A stretch of DNA of 64,000 nucleotides from Acorus gramineus (taxonomy: Eukaryota > Streptophyta > Magnoliopsida > Acorales > Acoraceae). The notes beneath the pieces are model-generated. The model searched no databases, was not told the DNA's origin, and was given only the letters and a program-made list of their open reading frames with translations. Below are positions 56,110-64,000 of this stretch, one piece after another. The position numbers were made by a program, and so were the translations under genes. The stretch is taken from positions 9,818,268 to 9,882,267 of the forward strand of contig CM060849.1 of NCBI GenBank assembly GCA_030737835.1, in the 5' to 3' direction. Each line of letters begins with the position of its first letter. The stretch's first letter is position 1.

Positions 56110-56268
56110 ATGAAGTGTATATTGAAATACATTAGTGTATTTTTTTTTAAGTCAAAAAAATGGTTGCACCATATACTATAAATGAAACCAAATGTTATGA
56201 TAATATATACTACATTATCATAATGTATGGAGATACAAAACGGGCTACAAAATAGACTGAGAGTGTAT
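56110..56268. repeat. Short interspersed AT-rich repeat copy
   Basis: GTGTATATTGAAATACATTAGTG at left and TAGACTGAGAGTGTATTAGCGCC at right match other copies (for example 1490-1630 and 8450-8620). This is one of the more complete-looking copies. A target duplication was not established. Confidence 0.5.
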
Positions 56269-56451
56269 TAGCGCCCATAATCGAGGGTGTTCATAATCAA
56301 GTCTCATGTTCTAATTTTCTCAACATTCATTAGACATGAGCCTCAACATGCATTGGATATATTAATGCCCATATCATATTTTAAATTATCTTAATGTTTT
56401 TTTTTATGTTTGGTGCTTCTATGATTTGATTATTGGTCATCATCATCTATA

Positions 56452-57045
56452 AAGGGGTTTTTTTTATTATTATTATTGAAAATGGTAGACTCTTGAGTAA
56501 AACACGATTACAAGTTCGAATGGAGGGTGAGAGGACTAGATAGAAAAAGAGAGAGAGCCAAAACAAAACAAAGCAAGAAGGGGTCGCCACGCCCAGAGGA
56601 TAAGATGCAAGCATGATAGTGAATTGGGTATTAGTCATTGCCTTATACATCCTACCCTCGAACTCGAAGGTAAACTATATGGAAGTAGTCAACTTGCCAT
56701 GAGCAAAGGAAACTTCCATATCGCCTGCTAAGGTGCGGCCCCATAGCTTGATCAAACCAGCCGTGCATTTCTACATATTCTCTACGTACACCCTTGTTCC
56801 CCGAAAGATCGTTCCATTTCTCATGCACTAGATAACCCACATACCAGCTGGGATCAATAGGTTGGGGACGGTTTTTGCAATCCCCAGGGCCCGACTGAGG
56901 CATAATTCATTTCCTGCGACCCACATATCTTCAAGAAAGTTGAAGGAGGAACGAAGAGAGGTGGCCCTCCCCAGCTCATGCCACAGGGCACTAGTGACAC
57001 GACATTGGAAGAACAGATATTCTTGACTTTTTCAAAACTTGGTTC
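56452..57045 (-). mobile_element. 5'-truncated LINE relic
   Basis: On the minus strand the translation (with frame changes) reads EYLFFQCRVTSALWHELG, then FNFLEDMWVAG, then LLIPAGMWVIW, then RNGTIFRGTRV. This is the zinc-finger and C-terminal region of plant LINE reverse transcriptases (HLFFHC---ALW--L type). An A-rich tail (AATAATAATAATAAAAAAAA on the minus strand, 56458-56477) follows at the low-coordinate end, as expected for a LINE 3' end. Stops and shifts show it is dead. It lies between the convergent TRM11 and pathogen-related genes. Confidence 0.75.
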
Positions 57046-57510
57046 ACAAATTATTTGTATATAGATATTAATATATGAATTTAGATCTTTTGAGGTATTT
57101 GATTGTCGACGTCTCTAACCATAGACATCAATTTTGGTGATGAGGTAACATTAGATAGACGGGAGTAATAAAATCCAGATTTTGGATCTTCAAGTTTGCT
57201 TCCGTGATCATATAAAAGAACACAATGGTTGTTAATTTTTTTGAGATAATGACTATAATCACATGAAATAATTGAATTTGAAAATCATGTAGTACAGATA
57301 CATGTAATTTTACTATAGATGTTGGATGCAGATATTTTTGGGAGGAGCACTGGTGTATCCATATTTCCACTATGGATATTTAAATAATTAATAATTTCTG
57401 ATTTTTTGAAAGGCACTTTAAACAGAAGCATTTTATTGATTTATTTAGGTACAATCAGTCAAGATGAGACTGAAGAGCTTCTCAACTCATATTTGACCCA
57501 GTTTCATGTT
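57046..57510 (-). other. 3' side of the pathogen-related gene
   Basis: AT-rich, probably the 3' untranslated region and intergenic sequence. The 57128-57370 minus frame has no recognisable motif. Confidence 0.45.
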
Positions 57511-59644
57511 CTACATGTTGTTCATGAAAGGACATCTTGAAGGGGCAGATCCTTCATTCAAGCCATCATCAGAGGGAGACTCCCTGAGGAGGCCGCCGAG
57601 CAATTCTCCGCGGTCGTAGAAGAACTCCACCTTCTCGCTTCTCATCACCTCATCCACCTATCAAAAAAATAGGTTACAGTCATTCATGCAGTCCTAGCCA
57701 AGAAAAATATTGAAAGAAGGTATGCATTCAGTTCATTCAATTTTAATTAAGGAACATCCCACCGTGAAAATGGCGAGACCAAACACCTCGACGAGGCCTC
57801 CACTTGGAGGGCGCCCCTTGAAGGGACCCTCCATGTAACCCCAATGCCTGAACTTGTATATGATCTCCGGTGGACCGGCGTACACCTGCAAGACTTCAAG
57901 GGCGAACCCGCGGGGGAACGTCGTGGTGAAGGCATCGTGGGATGTCTCCATCGTCTCCTCCGTCGGATCGTAGCACCGGAGCTCCTTGGGTAAGGAGGTC
58001 TGCAAGAGAGCATTGTAGCCGCCACCCATTTGTTTTAAATCTCCAAGATTGAAGCCTGGCCTTCCTATAGACATATAACTCCTACTTAAAAATTAAGCCA
58101 TGCAACCTAATATCATAGGGAAGGCAACTAAAAAGGGTTGTGACATGATGAATACCATTGACACATAAGGTGAACTTATGTGGGTTTAGGGTCTTGCAGT
58201 CCTCCAACCTTGCCTTGTGGAACAACTCCATCTCCCATGACTTCACAAGGCGTTGCACCCTCTCTTCCAGTGACCCAACAGGCCATTCCTTTCCACAAAT
58301 AAAGAGTGTGGTTAAATGTGTGCATTTGTAAATGATATGTGATAAATACGAAGGTATTTATGTTGTTTATTTTCTAAATGTATCTTGATCATACTATTCG
58401 TATGAGAATAGACCCAAAAACTTCAGTTCATGTGTGGAGATGACGATGACAATTAGTATTAGCTTTCTAGACTATGAAAAATGTGATAAGATACCCAAAT
58501 TATATAGACATCTTGATTTTAATGATACTAAACATCCAATTTTTTTTTTTTTTTTTGCTTGGTAATTGAGGATCTCATTAATAAAAGAGAGGGTTACATA
58601 TATACATCAAAACAAAAAAGGATATAACTAGGATAAGAAAGGGAGTCCAAAGCTTACATGGATACACATGAAAGATATTATAGACTGATAATGAAAATTA
58701 GGATTGAAAATTAGGTGATTCAGAGAAGTGCCATATCAAGATATCCTGAGCTGGGAAGTATCTGCTTTGTTTTCAGCAATGAAAGAACTTACTTCTGCAA
58801 TTAGGTGGCAAAGCTGAAGAAAAGAGGTTCTAATAGAGGATTGCAGAGAAGCCAAACAATCAGCCACTCTATTCCCCTCTCGAAATGCATGTGATGCTTT
58901 CCACTCTGTGAGTTGACTGGAGATGTGGTGGATAAGACGTAGATCACGTAGGGCAGTCCAAGGTATCACACCTTTACCAACGCCTTCCCCAACAATATTT
59001 GTAAAATGGGGAGTGGCCCAACAACCTTTACCATTTTTTTTTTTTTTTTTTTGAGCAACAATAAATCATTTTATAACTAAGAGGAAGTTACATATTGGTC
59101 CGAAAGTGGGTTAAGTGGGGAAGGCGTAAAATAAATTAGTTACAAGAGATTTGCAACCCCCAAAACTAAGAGAAGATAGTGTGTTTACATCTCCAGCCCA
59201 GTTTACCCCATAATACAGAGTTTCCCTCGATTGAGCTCTATTGTTAAACGTCCAATTTAACAATAAGTGTTTCCTTCGACCGATGGACACGAGAGATAGA
59301 TCACCAAACTTCAATTTAATTAATATATCACGGTTGAAATTTTATTCCCAGCTATACTCCTCAAAAGGGGTGGGTTCCTATTACTACCAATAACCCTAAA
59401 AAATGGTTAAGTTGTGCATGAAACATATATTTGTTATGATGGAGGAGTATTTGTGTACAATTTAAACATTTTCGAAGAGTATTGTTGGGAATACCTTTGT
59501 CTTGCCTTCTTCGAAGAGTTTGTTAACAACATCATAGTTAGGAGGTGCTCCGGTCCTCCACACAGTGTCCTTCTCACTCTCACCATGGATGAATGACCTG
59601 TACTTGTCACTGTATGAAGAAGAAGAAGAAGAAGAAGAGTCCAT
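57511..59644 (-). CDS. Pathogen-related protein (barley PRP-like), four exons
   Basis: On the minus strand the exons are 59644-59495, 58288-58156, 58064-57763 and 57657-57511. All splice sites are GT-AG and in frame, giving 243 residues, close to the usual length of about 235. Key stretches are SDKYRSFIHGESEKDTVWRTGAPP, then EWPVGSLEERVQRLVKSWEMEL, then GGGYNALLQTSLP, then TFPRGFALEVLQVYAGPPEI, then YKFRHWGYMEGPFKGRPP and VEFFYDRGELLGGLL. These match the plant 'pathogen-related protein' family. The last part has the fold of NTF2/SnoaL-like proteins. Its biochemical role is not known; family members are induced by pathogens or stress. A run of eight serines (residues 3-10) is coded by a TCT/TCA-type repeat (GAA run at about 59615-59639). 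Intron 1 (1206 bases) holds two LINE tails. There is no signal peptide, so a cytosolic location is likely. Confidence 0.92.
58541..58985 (-). mobile_element. LINE 3' end with RNase H remnant, inside intron 1 of the pathogen-related gene
   Basis: The minus frame 58969-58736 contains LTEWKASHAFREGNRVADCLAS, which matches the C-terminal RNase H domain of plant LINEs (HV-REGN--AD-LA). After its stop come about 190 bases and a 16-base A tail (T run at 58541-58556), preceded by TTAATGAGATCCTCAATTACCA, which is LINE 3'-end style. TAAACATCCAATTT next to the tail (58529-58542) resembles TAAACGTCCAATTT at 59245-59258, a possible target duplication enclosing both LINE pieces. Confidence 0.75.
59034..59258 (-). 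mobile_element. Second truncated LINE-type 3' end in the same intron
   Basis: A 19-base T run (59034-59052) followed by GAGCAACAATAAATCATTTTATAA is, on the minus strand, a LINE-like 3' end with a poly(A) tail. The region up to about 59258 contains no recognisable domain. The 59111-59314 minus frame is not recognised. Confidence 0.5.
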
Positions 59645-59818
59645 TCTTCTCTCCACATACACACAAATTAAGGTAGGAGGGATATAGAGAGGTTGGTGTT
59701 TGAGTGTACAAGAGGTCACTCCATTTTTACGGGAAAAAGCAAATCACATGTTACTATATTAGAGAGATGAGGTACACGTTGTGTGTGTGTACACACACAT
59801 ATATATATAATATTATAT

Positions 59819-60910
59819 CGGGGAATTGTTCAAATAACTCTTGACTAAGGATCAAATTTTTTTTTTATCTCTAGACCTTTTTTATTTTTTATTTATCCTT
59901 GAAATCTGATCCTATTTTTTTTTTTTTGCCCCTGAATTTTCATAATACCCGAATTATCCCTTACAGACAGAGTTACAGAAATACATAAATATAATGTGAT
60001 ACATACAGAAATTATACACATATAGTTACAGATATTTAATAGTTATCTACAAAAATATTAAAGTACGCAAAGATATTTATACACAAAATGGTCATATGTA
60101 CATTCTCAATGTCAATACATTATCATCTGTAAATGTATTCAGTGTACACAAAATTATTATAGATATAATCTCAATGTTAAAATAGATACATCAATTGTTT
60201 GAATTACGAAATTTTCTTCAAATCTTAATGATTAATTGTTATCTTTCCCTTAATCCTCTTCATGTCCTCTTGGGTAAAATGAAACAAGATTATCGAACTA
60301 AACATTTAATGTACTTCATAACAAAGAACAGGTTTTACAAGCTATATCAAAAATACAACAATCAAACACTTAAATAAATTTTTATTTAGAAATATAAACA
60401 AAATTAGTAATAGCATGAATCTGAACTGAAAATTTATGAACAATTGTAATATTTTAATAAAATTACTTCTTGATCCATGTACTTAACAATTACTGAAATT
60501 AGTATTTATATAACAACTACAACAAAAACTATCAATGTGATGTACAATGACATAATCTACTATTTACATGATAGAAATATAATATCTTCTATTATTCTTA
60601 TAACAATTACAACAGAAATTACAAAACTATAATTTACATAACAAATATGTAATATCATACATTGAACTAAACTAAGGATATGTAAATTACGTAAATATAA
60701 TAATTGATTACAGAAATGTAACGATCAATTACAGAAATATAATACTAATTTACAAATGAGGGTGGTTTAGGTATAAAAAAATGAAGTAGCACATGTCTAG
60801 GAGCTAAAAAAAATAAGACCAGATTTCAGAGATAAATAAAAAATAAAAGAGAATCCAGGGATAGAAAAAAAATTAGACCTTCAATTAAGGGGTATTTGAA
60901 CAATTTCTCT
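59819..60910. mobile_element. MULE-type element, ~9-bp TSD TATTATAT(C/A)
   Basis: The left end GGGGAATTGTTCAAATAACTC and the reversed right end GAGAAATTGTTCAAATACCCC match. The inverted similarity continues through AATTGAAGGTCTAATTTTTTTT-like sequence. Flanks TATTATATC (59811-59819) and TATTATATA (60911-60919) differ at one base. The style is the same as 22517-23436. The AT-rich interior has no gene; the 60-codon frame at 60195-60377 is not recognised. Confidence 0.65.
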
Positions 60911-63240
60911 TATTATATATATATATATATATATAATAGTAGTGATATGGTGCACATTAATCCGCATATTATCAATTTATTATATATATATATAAATATA
61001 TACATACATAGTGGCGGCTTCAGAAATTTTTATAGATTGAATCATTTAAAAACATAAATTTCATAAAATTTTCAAAAAATCTACTTTTATCATGTATTTA
61101 TAAAAAAACATAAATTTTTCTATTGAAAATAGAACAACAACTTATATTAATAAAAAATAAACCATAAAAAATAAAAAAATTTCAATATATAAACTTTTAT
61201 AATTTGGGGTTTTAAGTATAAAATATGAGCTGGTAGTCAACTGGTGGGATCACTTGCCATGGTTTGAAAATGTGACAATAACAACTTGATTTTTTTTTTC
61301 AAATGTGATGGGTCGACCACCGCATTATTATTATTATTATATAGACAATGTTAGGCACGAATAGACAATTCCCAATACAGTCCCAAATTCTATGCACATT
61401 ATTATTAAATTTTTAAAAGAAACATCGTTTAATGATGTATATGATTGATGAAAAATATATACCGTTTTATTTCAAATTGAATAGATTCATTTTTAACAAG
61501 TAAAAATAAGTTTCATATAAAACAATTAATCAAACAGAATATTCAAATAATATTTCTTCTCGACTAACCGAAAGATAACCCATGGGCTAAGTCAATTAAC
61601 CAAAACAAATTACACCGAGTTATAGATATTTCAGGATTTTACGAGGACTTTTTATAATTTCAATAAGTTCACATAGAGTTATACCAACTTTTCCCTATAT
61701 TTTATTTGAATTGATTTTATCTTTAGGTTCGGTGTGGAAATGGTCGTCTTAAGTTATTGTCAAAGTGTAATGAATCGCTGTTGCATCGTATTCTTTTTTT
61801 TTTTTTTAATGAATTATATATGTTTCATTAAGTGGACTGTGTGAATTTTTTAAGTAAAAAATTATATAAAATTCATTAAAAAATATACATTATTTTTTAA
61901 TAAATGTCATTCTAAAAAAGCGAGACAGGACAACAATTAGGGTCCGCGTCTCCCTGTCCCTTCAAATCCTGAACATTAAAAGGTTCACTATACACTAACT
62001 TGGCACACCTACACTTTAATTGTTCTAATTAATGTTTTGATTAACTGTAACCATCGACAAGCAAGACTTTTGATTTAAAAGTGTTACTAAAATTGACGGT
62101 TATTATGGGGTAAAACTTTTAACTCCAAATGAAATAAAATAATGACACCTGTTCCACATGTGGCTGCTGTCCAAGGATTGCATATTGGGTCGAGAACTGT
62201 GTGACAAATAATTTATACATATGAAGTTATGAACTTTAGAATGAACGAGCAGATTATCAATTTTAACCAAAGTCAATGAAGGCGGCTAAGACCATATGAT
62301 AGATATACCAAGAAATTAAAGCACGTTGACGTAAGCCTGGAAATGTTGTATCATATCCTAATAATTTGAATATAAACATTAATTTTCAAATTTAGATCTC
62401 AACATAAATATTAATTTTTTAAATAGTTGATATATTTAAATATTAACATTAATTTGAATAATCAAGTGATATATTAGAGAGAGATGAAAATTAAAATTGA
62501 GATCTTAAAGTTTATTCTTTAGATATTTTATATTAAAATTTTAATAGCAATATAAAATATCATGATAATGCATAATCATACAAGATAACAAATATGAACA
62601 ATATATAATAAAATATATATTTTTATATCATATGTTAGACACGAATATTTTTAGGAGTGGATACACTAATATTTATATCCGTACTTCGAATATTTATATC
62701 GAATATTTCTAATTTTTTTAATATAGATTCGGATCTGATTTGAATTTTTTTCCAGATAATTGATAGACTTACGCGTGAACGATCAGATACATCTTAAATA
62801 GTATGACACTTCACAAGTCTGATATGAAAAACTCCACTCAAGAATATCCACTTTTATCTTTATCAAGAATGAGTGAATGCATGATATGGTGATTTTTGAA
62901 CGATATCAAGACAGATTGTGATTCGACAATTGACCATATTCTCGACTCTCTTCTTGGATCTCGTCTTCAACACTGATCTGATATATTATATTCAGATTAT
63001 TGAATTTCACCTCGTTCGGTTATAATTAATTAATGTAATCACCTATAGTATGGACTTATGATCTGGTTCAAATGAATTACTTGATCAGTTTGAACTTTGA
63101 GTAACCATCCCTAGGCAAATGAGGGCTGAGGGCATTTCAAAAACTTGGTTAAGCTGTAGGCAATGGATGTAATTGTACACTTGATAGGTAACGGGTTCTT
63201 TGATCAGTCAAAATGAGTTACTATAATTAACCACGTGAAC
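60911..63240. other. Gene-free AT-rich interval
   Basis: No supported coding region, RNA gene or bounded transposon. There is an AT run at 60915-60935 and a T run at 61796-61808. Bases 61370-61500 resemble 47150-47290 (words ATTTTTAAA.GAAACATCGTTTAATGA, TTTCAAATTGAATAGATTCATTTTTA in part), so a dispersed repeat is likely. Confidence 0.5.
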
Positions 63241-63243
63241 AGT

Positions 63244-63480
63244 TAGGGGCCGTTTGTTTGGATCAAGTTTAAGCGTTTATTGGGCTGAACAAGGAAAATC
63301 AGAGCTTATTAGAAATCAACATGTTTGGTTCATATGCATTTAAGCACTGATTTATATACTCTTTCAGTCAAAATCCTCACATAATTATCAGCAACTACTC
63401 GACCACTTATCATTCCTCAATCCGCGATCTGCTTATTTACCTTTCATGTGAAAAGACGGTTCTACCCCCACAAATTTTCA
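63244..63480 (+). promoter_or_regulatory. Probable promoter of a gene at the right edge
   Basis: It begins with a transposon-like AGGGGCCGTTTGTTTGG end (63244) whose partner was not found, so a broken MITE may form part of the promoter. CT-rich leader-like sequence follows from 63510. No convincing TATA was chosen. Confidence 0.3.
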
Positions 63481-63490
63481 GTAATTACGC

Positions 63491-64000
63491 TTGGTCTATA
63501 AACCCCTTTTTAACTCTCTCTCTCTCTCCTCACTCCTCTCTCTTTGCAGCGATTTGGGCCCCTTCGAAATCCCAGAAAACCCTAGAAGCCAATCCCCCAC
63601 CGGAACCCCCCCCCCCCCACCAGACGATCTCCACACCATACCTCACCAGATTGAGCCATGGCAACCTACCACAAACCCTTCTCAGCGGATCCTCCCTCAC
63701 CATCTCTTCCTTTCAGATTTGAGCAACAAATCGACTCGGAGATCGGCAGCTACCACCATCGACGATACTCAACAAGTTGACGACTACAACCATCGACGGT
63801 CCTCAATAGATGGACGGTTACCACCATCGTCCGCCTCCTCTTCGGATCTGCAGCACGTCGACCTCCACCACCATCTATCTGGTGCCTCCGCGGATCTCCC
63901 AATCCCACTTGGTTTGAAGTAATAATTTATCCCTCTTTGTCTCCCTCTCTCATTTTGCAAAATCAAATATATATTGTGTGGTGTTTGTACGTAGTCCAAT
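63491..64000 (+). other. Leader and possible first exon of a gene running off the window
   Basis: The stretch has plant-leader style: a CTCTCTCTC run, CCCAGAAAACCCTAGAAGCC, a 13-base C run at 63606-63618, and then ATG at 63658 in a good context (GAGCCATGGCA). That frame reads MATYHKPFSADPPSPSLPFR and stops at TGA 63778-63780 after 40 codons unless spliced. An overlapping frame runs 63491-63922 (143 codons) but is Ser/His/Pro-rich and not recognised. GC is well above background. Either a short upstream frame or a real first exon is possible; the family is unknown. Confidence 0.35.

Noticed and set aside
57747..58025. 92-codon minus frame beside exon 3 of the pathogen-related gene
   Set aside because: Shifted-frame shadow of exon 3 (57763-58064).
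63244..63262. Complete MITE starting AGGGGCCGTTTGTTTGG
   Set aside because: No inverted partner end was found within the window.

Overview
The window is nuclear DNA of a flowering plant, probably a eudicot. It is AT-rich and intron-containing, with long gene-poor stretches and many plant transposon types: CACTA, Mutator-like (MULE), hAT, Tourist-like, LINE and LTR relics. I see nothing bacterial, organellar or viral, and I recognised no tRNA, rRNA or CRISPR array. No species can be named from the sequence alone.

Five genes are convincingly intact. They are an intronless dirigent protein gene (7318-7869, +), a second dirigent gene with one intron (40450-41564, +), a TIM17 mitochondrial import channel gene (45992-46684, +), a six-exon TRM11-type tRNA guanosine methyltransferase gene (51714-55801, +), and a four-exon pathogen-related protein gene (57511-59644, -). 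TRM11 and the pathogen-related gene converge, with a dead LINE between them. Nothing suggests an operon or a shared pathway. The dirigent and pathogen-related genes are secreted or defence-type genes, whereas TIM17 and TRM11 are housekeeping genes.

The left 25 kb is a wrecked array of dirigent-locus duplications. Upstream (promoter-side) segments survive at about 4690-7110, 12490-14575, 17640-17960 and 21860-23520. Downstream segments survive at about 7870-9330, 9825-10012 plus 150-1892 (reversed), and 18270-19000. Only one gene body is complete. Two related CACTA elements (1893-3586 and 10016-11763, opposite orientation) have exchanged flanks and exchanged 3-bp target-site duplications. The best explanation is an inversion by recombination between them, which flipped the one surviving gene; undoing it puts all array pieces on the minus strand. 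Several elements can be placed after the duplications because a paralogous copy still shows the empty site.

From 22 to 31 kb lie further elements, including a Pack-MULE-like element (24830-25510) carrying a decayed piece of a bHLH transcription factor gene, and a fragment of N-acetylglutamate kinase (26897-27040). From 32.6 to 37.8 kb is LTR-retrotransposon-like sequence. From 41.6 to 44 kb and 60.9 to 63.4 kb I see no genes. The right edge (63491-64000) looks like the leader and start of another gene that runs off the window.
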